From NCBI GenBank assembly GCA_938012815.1, contig CALLVV010000057.1:1-8921 (forward strand): a stretch of 8,921 bases of DNA. The letters run 5' to 3'. Within the stretch, counting starts at the first letter, position 1. The number at the start of each line of letters is the position of its first letter. Shown in pieces: positions 1-6,666 of this stretch. The stretch comes from an uncultured Propionibacteriaceae bacterium. GTDB taxonomy: Bacteria; Actinomycetota; Actinomycetes; Propionibacteriales; Propionibacteriaceae. The translations under genes were made by a program, and so were the position numbers. The notes below the pieces were generated by a model that was not told the DNA's origin, ran no database searches, and saw only the letters and a program-made list of their open reading frames with translations.

Positions 1-1
1 C

Positions 2-229
2 TACATTCACAACGGCCACGCCCACCACGAGGACAACGGCCACTACGACGAGTGCACCACCTGCACCTGCGGCAACTGCACCGACACCTGCGCCACCTGC
101 ACTTGCGAGAATTGCACCTGCCCGACCTGCTCACACAACACCTGCTCCTGCGGTTCCTGCAACTGCACCTCCTGCTCCTCCTGCGTCTGTGAGGACTGCT
201 CCTGTCCGACCTGTCGTCATGCCGCCTGA
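2..229 (+). CDS. C-terminal part of a cysteine-repeat protein (5' end outside window)
   Basis: I do not recognise this gene. A plus-strand frame is open from the window edge to a TGA at 227-229, giving 75 visible residues; the start lies to the left. Visible residues 1-17 are rich in His, Asp, Glu, Asn and Gly. From residue 18 to 71 there are 20 Cys in 54 residues with regular spacing. The unit CxCxxCxCxxC occurs three times (residues 33-43, 48-58, 61-71), with a partial copy at 21-26. Residues 30-43 and 58-71 match as C-x2-C-x-C-E-[N/D]-C-[T/S]-C-P-T-C, a 28-residue duplication. The other positions are mostly Thr, Ser, Asn, Gly. The even spacing and a terminator five bases after the stop argue that it is really translated. 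Metal binding (metallothionein-like, with a His-rich flank) is one guess; a Cys/Ser/Thr-rich modified-peptide core or a disulfide-rich tail of a larger protein are others. Confidence 0.7.
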   Translation, partial: YIHNGHAHHEDNGHYDECTTCTCGNCTDTCATCTCENCTCPTCSHNTCSCGSCNCTSCSSCVCEDCSCPTCRHAA

Positions 230-234
230 GTGCG

Positions 235-282
235 AAACCTTCGAGGTCTCCCCGATCCAGATCGGAGAGACCTCGAAGGTTT
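235..282. terminator. Strong hairpin, probable bidirectional terminator
   Basis: A 16-bp perfect inverted repeat (235-250 with 267-282, beginning AAACCTTCGAGG) is extended inward, after one C/A mismatch, by CCGATC pairing with GATCGG around a tiny loop. On the plus strand the right arm runs into TTTT (280-283), and it begins five bases after the stop of the cysteine-repeat gene. On the minus strand the mirrored arm ends in TTT, so it could also stop read-through from argH, which ends at 440. Its place between two convergent genes fits a shared terminator. The U-tracts are short, as is common in high-GC actinobacteria. Confidence 0.8.
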
Positions 283-336
283 TCAGGGATGGGTGCTCCT
301 CGAAGCCGGTCTGAGGCCGGCTCACAGGTCTGGCAT

Positions 337-412
337 GGTTTCAACGCGGGCCACTCTCTCAACGCTGCCCAGCTCACCCCGCTTCACGGGGGTGGGGTTT
401 TGACGCGGCCAC
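337..412. repeat. Imperfect direct repeat pair in the convergent intergenic region
   Basis: Positions 337-354 (GGTTTCAACGCGGGCCAC) and 396-412 (GGTTTTGACGCGGCCAC) match apart from two substitutions and one deleted G. The copies lie 59 bases apart, between the terminator at 235-282 and the argH stop. The function is unknown; this may be debris from a local duplication. Confidence 0.4.
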
Positions 413-439
413 ATTGAGCCGGCCCGATGAATCACCCGT

Positions 440-1840
440 TCAGGTCCATGCCCTGTTCTCCGCCAGAGCCGCGAAGACCTCCTCCAGCTGTTCTGCCACG
501 CGGGCAGTCGCGGTGCCGCCGCGCCCGTTGCGGGCGTTCACCGACCCCTCCACCGTCAGAACCTCGAGCACCCCGGGGTCGAGGTGCTCGCTGATGCCGG
601 GCAGATCGGCCTCGGTGAGGTCCTGGAGCGTGATTCCCCGCTGTTCGCAGTAGCGCACCGCCTCCCCCGCCACCTCGTGGGCGACGGCGAAGGGCACCCG
701 CATCCGCACCAGGTGGTCGGCGACATCAGTGGCCAGGGAGAAACCGGCGGGAGCGAGCGCAGCCATGCGTGCGTGGTCGAAGGTCAAGGTGGCAATCATC
801 CCGGCGACAGCGGGCAACAGGATTCTCAGCTGGTCCAGGCCGTCGAAGACCGGTTCCTTGTCCTCCTGGAGATCCCGGTTGTAGGCAAGTGGCATCCCCT
901 TGAGCGTCGCGAGGAGGCCCGATAGGTTCCCTATCAGTCGTCCCGCCTTGCCGCGGGCCAGTTCGGCCACATCGGGGTTCTTCTTCTGGGGCATGATCGA
1001 ACTGCCCGTGGACCATTCGTCGGCCAGTTTCGCGAAACCGAACTCAGCGGTGCACCAGAGGATCACGTCCTCGCTGAGACGCGACAGGTCCACCCCGATC
1101 TGCGCCAGGATCCAGGCGGTCTCGGCCACCAGGTCGCGGGCGGCGGTGCCGTCGATGGAGTTCGGCACCGACGATACGAAGCCCAGTTCACGAGCCACCA
1201 GCTCCGGGTCCAGGCCGAGCGAGGTCCCGGCCAGCGCTGCTGAACCATAGGGGCTGACCGCCAAGCGGGCGTCGAGGTCCTGCAGGCGGGAGACGTCGCG
1301 CAGCAGCGGCCAGGCGTGCGCCAGCAGGTGGTGGCTCAGCAACACCGGCTGGGCGGATTGCAGGTGAGTGCGTCCCGGCATCACGGCCCCGAGGTTCTCT
1401 TTCGCCTGTCCCGCCAGGGCCTCGACAACATCCAGAACCCCGGCCACCAGCACGCGCACCTCCTCGCGCAGGTAGCTGCGGATCAGGGTGGCGATCTGGT
1501 CGTTACGGGAACGTCCCGCCCGCAACCGGCCGCCAAGCTCGGGACCGGCGATCTCCTTGAGCCCCCTTTCCAGCGCACCATGGACATCCTCGTCGGTAGG
1601 AGCCGGCTCGAACTCTCCCGCACGCACCCGGCGCAGCAGCTCCGTGAGCCCGTCGTCCATGGCCGTGGCCTCGTCATCGGTCAGCAGCCCGGCCGCGTGG
1701 AGAGCCTTGGCGTGGGCCCGTGATCCGGCGATGTCGTGGGGAGCCAGGCGCCAGTCGAACTGGGTGGAGCAGCTCAGTTCAAACATCGCGTCGGCGGGTC
1801 CCCCGGCGAACCGTCCCCCCCAGAGTCTTCCCTCGGTCAT
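440..1840 (-). CDS. argH: Argininosuccinate lyase
   Basis: Catalyses the last step of arginine synthesis, splitting argininosuccinate into arginine and fumarate; a cytosolic homotetramer in the fumarase/aspartase superfamily. The 466 residues are full family length. Visible motifs: LWGGRF at 6-11, EDVHGALE at 84-91, the SRNDQ stretch at 111-115, TH at 158-159 within GRTHLQSAQP (catalytic-base region), and the superfamily signature TGSSIMPQKKNPD at 278-290, whose GSS loop carries the catalytic serine. The ATG at 1838-1840 overlaps the argR stop by four bases (ATGA) and is preceded by a strong AAAGGAGG-type ribosome binding site, which fixes the start. It is the last gene of the arg operon. argG, which makes its substrate and is often the neighbour in actinobacteria, is not next to it, so argG is expected elsewhere if the pathway is complete. 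Confidence 0.97.
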   Translation of the reverse strand: MTEGRLWGGRFAGGPADAMFELSCSTQFDWRLAPHDIAGSRAHAKALHAAGLLTDDEATAMDDGLTELLRRVRAGEFEPAPTDEDVHGALERGLKEIAGPELGGRLRAGRSRNDQIATLIRSYLREEVRVLVAGVLDVVEALAGQAKENLGAVMPGRTHLQSAQPVLLSHHLLAHAWPLLRDVSRLQDLDARLAVSPYGSAALAGTSLGLDPELVARELGFVSSVPNSIDGTAARDLVAETAWILAQIGVDLSRLSEDVILWCTAEFGFAKLADEWSTGSSIMPQKKNPDVAELARGKAGRLIGNLSGLLATLKGMPLAYNRDLQEDKEPVFDGLDQLRILLPAVAGMIATLTFDHARMAALAPAGFSLATDVADHLVRMRVPFAVAHEVAGEAVRYCEQRGITLQDLTEADLPGISEHLDPGVLEVLTVEGSVNARNGRGGTATARVAEQLEEVFAALAENRAWT

Positions 1841-2349
1841 TGTCCCTCCTTTTCCAGGTCCTGGAGCCGGGTCGGCTTCCCGGTGCGTGTCATGTGGGCG
1901 ATGATGCCGGCGTTGCGGGCCGCGGCTTCCGGATCCGTGGTGACCAGCAGCAGGGTGTCGTCGCCCGCGATGGTGCCCATCACCCCGGGCAGTCGTGTCC
2001 TGTCGACGTGCGCCCCCAAGAACTGAGCGGCGCCGGGTGGGGTCTTGATGACGATCTGGTTTGCTGCGTGCTGTATCGACTGCAGCAGTTCCACGCAGCG
2101 GCGGGCCAGTTTCTCGGCGGCCACTCCCCCGCCCTCCGATTCGTCGCCGACGGCGTAGACGAGGCTTCCCTCGGGGGTGCGGCGTTTCACCGCGCCGAGG
2201 GCCAGGAGGTCCTTGCTCAACGTGGACTGGCTCACCTCCACGTCCCGTTCCGCCAGCGCGGCGCTCAACTCGTGCTGGGAGGTGAACTCCCCCTCCTCCA
2301 GCAGGCCCCGCAGCATGGCGAGGCGGGCGGACCGTTTCATCTCAGGCAT
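1837..2349 (-). CDS. argR: Arginine repressor ArgR
   Basis: Arginine-responsive transcription repressor; family members form hexamers that bind ARG-box operators when arginine is present. The 170 residues show an N-terminal winged helix-turn-helix with recognition-helix motif SQSTLSKDL at 40-48, and a C-terminal arginine-binding and oligomerisation domain with the hallmark GTIAGDD at 125-131. The ATG at 2347-2349 lies inside the end of argD (8-base overlap). A GGAGAG sequence seven bases upstream supports this start over a second in-frame ATG at 2338-2340, which would leave one base between the genes. The stop overlaps the argH start (ATGA). Since it sits in the operon it presumably controls, it should autoregulate through the ARG box at 6611-6624. 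The glycine/glutamate-rich linker at about 68-76 separates the two domains. Confidence 0.96.
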   Translation of the reverse strand: MPEMKRSARLAMLRGLLEEGEFTSQHELSAALAERDVEVSQSTLSKDLLALGAVKRRTPEGSLVYAVGDESEGGGVAAEKLARRCVELLQSIQHAANQIVIKTPPGAAQFLGAHVDRTRLPGVMGTIAGDDTLLLVTTDPEAAARNAGIIAHMTRTGKPTRLQDLEKEGQ

Positions 2350-3514
2350 TGCATCTCTCCAACCATCCGGGCAGGGCAGTCACGAAGGGGGTCAGGTCGG
2401 CCTCCGTGATGATCAGCGGCGGAGCAACCCGCAGCACATCGGGGCGCGGAGCGTTCAGCACCCATCCTTCCGACAGCGCCAGCTCCACCACCCGTGGAGC
2501 CACGTCCCGGGTGAGCACGATACCCCGCAGCAGGCCCGCCCCACGTACGTCGGCGATCCCCGGGCATCCCGAAGCCATCACCTCGGAGGCGAACCAGTCG
2601 CCAACGCGGCGGACATCCTCGAGCAGGCCGCCGCCCAGCACGTCCAGGACGGCGTTGCCGGCCGCCGCCGCGACGGGATTGCCCCCAAAGGTGCTGCCGT
2701 GCCCGCCGGGGGTCAGCAGGTCCGCGGCGCGGCCCGTGGCGATGCAGGCCCCGATGGGGAACCCGTTCCCGAGACCTTTGGCCACTGTCACCAGGTCCGC
2801 CGTCACCCCGTGGGAACGGCTCAGCAGCAGTTCCCCGCAGCGGCCGATGCCGGTTTGGACCTCATCGATCCACAGCAGCGTCCCGGTGCGGGATGTGATC
2901 TCCCGGGCAGTGGCCAGGTATCCCTCCGGCGCCGGGATCACCCCGGACTCCCCCTGGACGGGTTCGACGACCACCGCGGCCACCGTCTCATCCACGGCCT
3001 CCTCGAGGGCCCCGGTGTCGCCGAAGGGAACGAACGTGACCTCCCCGGGGAGCGGTTCGAAGGGTTTCCGGTATTTCTCGGTGTGCGTGACAGCCAGCGC
3101 CCCCATGGTCCGGCCGTGGAAGGATCCCTCCATCGCAACGAGACGGGTCCGACCGGTGAGGCGACTCAGTTTGAAAGCGGCCTCGTTGGCCTCTGCGCCC
3201 GAGTTGGCGAGGAAAACCCTGCCCCCACCAGCCGCTTCCGAGAGGCGTTCCGCCAGCCGGATCTGCGGCTCGGAGGCGAAGAAGTTGGAGATGTGGCCGA
3301 GAGCCTTCAGCTGCCCGGTGACGGCCTCCACCACTGCGGGATGTCCATGCCCCAGGGCATTGACGGCGATTCCCGCCAGCAGGTCGACGTAGCGGTTACC
3401 GTCGACGTCCCACAGGTGGATTCCCTCACCGCGGGCGAAGATCCTTCGAGGCGCACCGAAGGCGTTCATCATGACCGCCCCGTAGCGGCTCCCGAGTTCG
3501 GCTTCGTGGCTCAT
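2342..3514 (-). CDS. argD: Acetylornithine aminotransferase
   Basis: PLP-dependent class III aminotransferase that converts N-acetylglutamate-5-semialdehyde plus glutamate to N2-acetylornithine and 2-oxoglutarate. From the chosen start the protein is 390 residues, the usual length. Motifs: LLAGIAVNALGHGHP at 45-59, NSGAEANEAAFK at 104-115 (cofactor phosphate region), SFHGRTMGAL at 131-140, EPVQGESG at 184-191, the WIDEVQTGIGR stretch at 215-225 with cofactor-contacting D217, the PLP lysine K246 in TVAKGLGNGFPIG, and HGSTFGGNP at 272-280. The same frame stays open to 3640 upstream, but that part is an Arg-rich shadow of argB. The ATG at 3512-3514 overlaps the argB stop (ATGA) and follows a GAGGAG ribosome binding site, so I start there. 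Such enzymes often also accept succinyl-diaminopimelate intermediates of lysine synthesis; the sequence cannot decide that. Confidence 0.96.
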   Translation of the reverse strand: MSHEAELGSRYGAVMMNAFGAPRRIFARGEGIHLWDVDGNRYVDLLAGIAVNALGHGHPAVVEAVTGQLKALGHISNFFASEPQIRLAERLSEAAGGGRVFLANSGAEANEAAFKLSRLTGRTRLVAMEGSFHGRTMGALAVTHTEKYRKPFEPLPGEVTFVPFGDTGALEEAVDETVAAVVVEPVQGESGVIPAPEGYLATAREITSRTGTLLWIDEVQTGIGRCGELLLSRSHGVTADLVTVAKGLGNGFPIGACIATGRAADLLTPGGHGSTFGGNPVAAAAGNAVLDVLGGGLLEDVRRVGDWFASEVMASGCPGIADVRGAGLLRGIVLTRDVAPRVVELALSEGWVLNAPRPDVLRVAPPLIITEADLTPFVTALPGWLERCNA

Positions 3515-4413
3515 AGTGGCTCCTCGCACACCATGGTCCCCACCCCGTCGTCGGTGAAGATCTCCAACAGCAGGCAGTGCGGCACACGGCCGTCGATGAT
3601 GGTCGCGGACCGCACCCCGCCCTCCACGGCCCACGCGCACGCCTCCATCTTCGGCACCATTCCTGAGGTGAGGCCGGGCATCAACCGGCGCACCTCCTCG
3701 GGAGTGATGGAGGAGATGATGGTCGACTCGTCGGGATAGTTCGCGTACAGCCCCGCCACGTCGGTGAGCATGACCAGGCGTTTCGCCCCGAGGGCGAGGG
3801 CCAGGGCCGAGGCGGCGGTGTCGGCGTTGATGTTGTAGATCTGGCCGTCAGGTCCGGGCGCGACGGTTGCGACCACGGGGATGCGGCCCGCTTCGATCAG
3901 GTCGAGCAGCGCGGAGGGTTCGACGGAGTCGACGTCACCAACGAATCCCAGATCGATCTCCTCGCCGCCCTCGACCAGCCCACGGCGCCGGGCCCGCAGC
4001 AGTCCGCCATCCTCACCGGACATGCCGACGGCGAAGGGGGCGTGGGCGTTGATGAGACCCACCAATTCCCTACCGACCTGTCCCACCAGCACCATGCGCA
4101 CCACGTCCATGGCCTCGGAGGTGGTCACTCTGAGGCCGCCGCGGAACTCCGAGGTGATGCCGAGCCGCTCCAGCATGGAACTGATCTGGGGTCCGCCGCC
4201 GTGGACGACCACCGGTTTCAGCCCGACACGACGCAGGAACACGATGTCCTCGGCAAAGGCACGTTTGAGGTCGTCGTCGACCATGGCATTGCCGCCGTAC
4301 TTGACGACGACGGTCTCGCCCGCGAACTGGCCGATCCATGGCAGGGCCTCGATGAGGGTGCCGGCCTTGGCCAGGAGCAGATCGTGGTCGGGGTGGGTGT
4401 ACCGGGGGGTCAT
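3511..4413 (-). CDS. argB: Acetylglutamate kinase
   Basis: Phosphorylates N-acetylglutamate with ATP, the second step of ornithine synthesis; amino acid kinase family. The 300 residues include the N-terminal helix region (about 12-30) typical of arginine-inhibited kinases, so feedback inhibition by arginine is likely but not proven. Motifs: KYGGNAM at 38-44 (phosphate-binding lysine), VVHGGGPQI at 69-77 (glycine-rich loop), RGGLRVT at 91-97 (substrate binding), YNINADTAA at 193-201 with the conserved Asp198, MLTDVAGLY at 215-223, GMVPKMEA at 251-258 with Lys255, and IDGRVPH at 273-279. The ATG at 4411-4413 overlaps the argJ stop by four bases, with GGAG eight bases upstream. Its own stop overlaps the argD start, so it is translationally coupled on both sides. 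Confidence 0.97.
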   Translation of the reverse strand: MTPRYTHPDHDLLLAKAGTLIEALPWIGQFAGETVVVKYGGNAMVDDDLKRAFAEDIVFLRRVGLKPVVVHGGGPQISSMLERLGITSEFRGGLRVTTSEAMDVVRMVLVGQVGRELVGLINAHAPFAVGMSGEDGGLLRARRRGLVEGGEEIDLGFVGDVDSVEPSALLDLIEAGRIPVVATVAPGPDGQIYNINADTAASALALALGAKRLVMLTDVAGLYANYPDESTIISSITPEEVRRLMPGLTSGMVPKMEACAWAVEGGVRSATIIDGRVPHCLLLEIFTDDGVGTMVCEEPL

Positions 4414-5561
4414 GAGGAGTACTCCGCGTTCTCCTTCACGTATTCGTACGTGAGGTCGGTGGTGAGGATGGTGGCAGCGGCCTCGCCCGCGTGCAGGTCG
4501 ATCAGGACGTGGACCCTGCGACCGGACAGGTCGACCAGTTCGCGGGGTTCGCCGATGCCGCCGCCCCGGCAGACCTGGACGCCGTTGAAGGAGACGTCCA
4601 GCCGGTCAGCTTCAAAAACGGCGTCGGTGACGCCGATGGCTGACAGCACACGCCCCCAGTTCGGGTCGCATCCGAAGATCGCGCACTTGAACAGGTTGCT
4701 GCGCGCCACCTCGCGGCCCACCATCTCCGCGTCACGCACGGATGCGGCGCCGACGACCTCGATGGCGATCTCGTGCCCGGCGCCCTCGGCGTCGGCAATC
4801 AGCTGGCGCGCGAGGTCCTGACAGAGTTCGCTCAGCACGGCGGTGAACTCCTGCGCTTCGGGTGTGACTCCACTGGCCCCGGAAGCGAGCAGCAGCACGG
4901 TGTCATTGGTGGACATGCAGCCGTCCGCATCGGCCCGCTCGAAGCTGACGCGGCTCGCCTCGCGGAGCGCCGCGTCCAGGACCGGGGCCTCCAGGTCGGC
5001 GTCGGTGGTCAGTATCACGAGCATCGTCGCGAGCCCGGGCGCGAGCATCCCGGCCCCCTTGGCCATGCCTCCGATGCTCCAGCCCTCGCCGCGGTGGACG
5101 GCCTGTTTGCTGACGGTGTCGGTGGTCATGATCGCGGTCGCGGCATCATCTCCCCCGTACCGGGACAGCTGCGAACAGGCCAGTTCGACGCCGGATGTGA
5201 CCTCCGGCATGGGCAACCGGACACCAATCAGTCCGGTGGAACAGACGGCGACGTCCCCCGCAGCAACGCCGAGCCCGGCGGCCGTTTTCTCAGCCATGGT
5301 CCGAGCGTCCTCGAATCCCGGCCGGCCGGTGCAGGCGTTCGCCCCGCCGGAGTTCAGGACCACCGCGCGCAGCCGACCGTCGGCGACGGCCCGCCGGGAC
5401 CACTCGACGGGCGCGGCAAACACCCGGTTGCGGGTGAACACCCCGGCCGCGGCGAACCGTGGCCCGAGGTTGGAGACGACGGCCAGGTCGGGCCGATCAC
5501 CACCCTTGATCCCGGCGGCGACTCCAGCAGCGGCGAATCCTATGGGGGTCGTGACGCTCAC
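4410..5561 (-). CDS. argJ: Glutamate N-acetyltransferase / ornithine acetyltransferase (bifunctional ArgJ)
   Basis: Moves the acetyl group from N-acetylornithine to glutamate, releasing ornithine and regenerating N-acetylglutamate; bifunctional members can also use acetyl-CoA. The 383 residues are normal length. The precursor self-cleaves at a conserved Ala-Thr: here KGAGMLAPGLATML at 168-181, so cleavage before Thr179 would give alpha and beta chains with Thr179 as nucleophile. Other motifs: NSGGANACTG at 70-79, CSTGLIG at 107-113 (the oxyanion-hole region), and MTTDT at 145-149. The start is GTG at 5559-5561, overlapping the argC stop (GTGA), with GGAG seven bases upstream; there is no better ATG. 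Having argJ rather than argE in the operon indicates the cyclic, acetyl-recycling pathway. Whether this copy is mono- or bifunctional cannot be told from sequence. Confidence 0.96.
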   Translation of the reverse strand: MSVTTPIGFAAAGVAAGIKGGDRPDLAVVSNLGPRFAAAGVFTRNRVFAAPVEWSRRAVADGRLRAVVLNSGGANACTGRPGFEDARTMAEKTAAGLGVAAGDVAVCSTGLIGVRLPMPEVTSGVELACSQLSRYGGDDAATAIMTTDTVSKQAVHRGEGWSIGGMAKGAGMLAPGLATMLVILTTDADLEAPVLDAALREASRVSFERADADGCMSTNDTVLLLASGASGVTPEAQEFTAVLSELCQDLARQLIADAEGAGHEIAIEVVGAASVRDAEMVGREVARSNLFKCAIFGCDPNWGRVLSAIGVTDAVFEADRLDVSFNGVQVCRGGGIGEPRELVDLSGRRVHVLIDLHAGEAAATILTTDLTYEYVKENAEYSS

Positions 5562-6589
5562 GGTGCCACTCCGATCGTGCTCAGGCCGGTGGTCTCCTCA
5601 AGACCGAGGGCGATGTTCATGGACTGGACCGCGCCGCCGGCGGTGCCCTTGGTGAGGTTGTCGATGGCCGAGACCACCACGACCCGGTCCGCGGCCTCGT
5701 CGACGGCAACCTGCACCGTGACCCGGTTGGAGCCGAGGACCCCCGCGGTCACGGGCCAGACCCCCTCGGGCAGCAGGTCGACGAAAGGTTCATCCGCGTA
5801 GGTCTTCTCGTAGCATCGCCGGACCTCACCTGCCGCGACGTCACCGACCCGAGGGGCGGAGCAGGTCGCGAGGATGCCCCTGGGCATGGGCGCCAGTATC
5901 GGAGTGAACGAGACGCCGACCCGCTGATCGGTCACCTCGGAGAGGTTCTGGATGATCTCGGGGATGTGCCGGTGCACCCCACCTACCCCGTAGACCGAGG
6001 CGCTGCCCATGACCTCCGAGCCGAGAAGGTGCGGTTTGGCGGCCTTTCCCGCCCCGGATGTCCCGGAGACTGCGACGATGACGATCCCCATCGGGTCGAT
6101 CAGCCCTGCCTGCAAGGCTGGGAACAGGGCGAGCGTGGCCGCCGTCGGGTAACAGCCGGGCACCGCGATCCGCCTGGCGCCGCGCAGGGCGTCCCTGCCA
6201 CCGGGCAGCTCGGGCAGGCCGTAGGGCCAGGTTCCCGCGTGCTCGCTACCGTAGAAACACCTCCACTGCCAGGCGTCGCGCAACCGGAAATCGGCCCCGG
6301 CGTCAATGACCAGCGTCTCCGCTCCGAGTAGCCCGGCGATCCCGGCGCTCGCCCCGTGAGGCAGGGCCAGAAAGACGACGTCGTGACCGGCGAGGTTCTC
6401 GGCGGTGGTGGCAACTATCTCCCGGTCTGCGAGGGGCGCCAGGTGGGGCTGGTGATCTCCCAGCCGGTCGCCCACCGATGAGTTGCCCGCCAGAGCACCG
6501 ATCTTGGCCTCGGGGTGCTGCAGCAGCAGCCGCAGCACCTCGCCTCCCGCGTATCCCGTGCATCCCGCCACGGCAACCTTGAAACTCAT
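5558..6589 (-). CDS. argC: N-acetyl-gamma-glutamyl-phosphate reductase
   Basis: Reduces N-acetylglutamyl-phosphate to the semialdehyde with NADPH; aspartate-semialdehyde-dehydrogenase-like fold. From the ATG at 6587-6589 it is 343 residues, the normal size. Motifs: AVAGCTGYAGGE at 6-17 (Rossmann nucleotide-binding loop), FLALPHG at 73-79, DAGADFRL at 96-103, the PGCYPTA signature at 144-150 with catalytic Cys146, SGTSGAGK at 175-182, and HRHIPEI at 206-212 with the catalytic His region. The frame is open to 6670, but residues upstream of MSFKVAVAG would read through the promoter and ARG box, so the shorter start is correct. No clear Shine-Dalgarno sequence precedes this ATG, unlike the other genes of the operon; the predicted leader is only about 17 bases. 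It is the first gene of the operon and its stop overlaps the argJ start. Confidence 0.96.
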   Translation of the reverse strand: MSFKVAVAGCTGYAGGEVLRLLLQHPEAKIGALAGNSSVGDRLGDHQPHLAPLADREIVATTAENLAGHDVVFLALPHGASAGIAGLLGAETLVIDAGADFRLRDAWQWRCFYGSEHAGTWPYGLPELPGGRDALRGARRIAVPGCYPTAATLALFPALQAGLIDPMGIVIVAVSGTSGAGKAAKPHLLGSEVMGSASVYGVGGVHRHIPEIIQNLSEVTDQRVGVSFTPILAPMPRGILATCSAPRVGDVAAGEVRRCYEKTYADEPFVDLLPEGVWPVTAGVLGSNRVTVQVAVDEAADRVVVVSAIDNLTKGTAGGAVQSMNIALGLEETTGLSTIGVAP

Positions 6590-6605
6590 AACGGCAACTA
6601 TGCCA

Positions 6606-6633
6606 TTGATTGAATATATATTCCAGCTATCCT
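6606..6633 (+). promoter_or_regulatory. Candidate divergent plus-strand promoter (distal leuS promoter)
   Basis: On the plus strand TTGATT (6606-6611) and TATCCT (6628-6633) are 16 bases apart, each with four of six consensus matches. Transcription would start near 6640 and give leuS a leader of about 225 bases that includes the nested hairpin at 6667-6739. The ARG box lies in its spacer. It is weak evidence on its own and competes with the proximal candidate near 6801-6830. Confidence 0.35.
6611..6624. promoter_or_regulatory. ARG box (ArgR operator)
   Basis: TGAATATATATTCC matches the 14-bp ARG-box core TGAAT-N4-ATTCA at all but the last base, and is a striking A+T island in G+C-rich DNA. 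It lies 22 bases upstream of the argC start codon and covers the predicted arg -10 hexamer. ArgR binding should therefore block RNA polymerase. I see only one box; the enterobacterial arrangement of two boxes three bases apart is not present on either side. Confidence 0.85.
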
Positions 6634-6642
6634 CGGTGTCCG
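6613..6642 (-). promoter_or_regulatory. Predicted promoter of the arg operon
   Basis: On the minus strand CGGACA (6642-6637, four of six matches to TTGACA) is followed after 18 bases by TATATT (6618-6613); TATATA at 6620-6615, with 16-base spacing, is an alternative. The start of transcription would fall near 6606, giving a leader of about 17 bases before argC. The -10 lies inside the ARG box. Inference from consensus only. Confidence 0.55.
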
Positions 6643-6666
6643 CCCTGCCCGATCCCCTCCCCCTGG

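Noticed and set aside
304..322. AGCCGG/CCGGCT short hairpin
   Set aside because: Six G+C pairs with a seven-base loop and no T-run; easily found by chance here.
375..401. CACCCC/GGGGTG hairpin followed by GGGGTTTT, considered as a second terminator
   Set aside because: There are only six pairs and four extra G before the T-run, and on the plus strand it lies well past the strong terminator. On the minus strand, where argH would need it, there is no T-run.
2177..3739. A 520-codon open frame on the plus strand opposite argD and argR
   Set aside because: It is the antisense shadow of well-supported genes in G+C-rich DNA. The protein is low in recognisable motifs and has no ribosome binding site that stands out.
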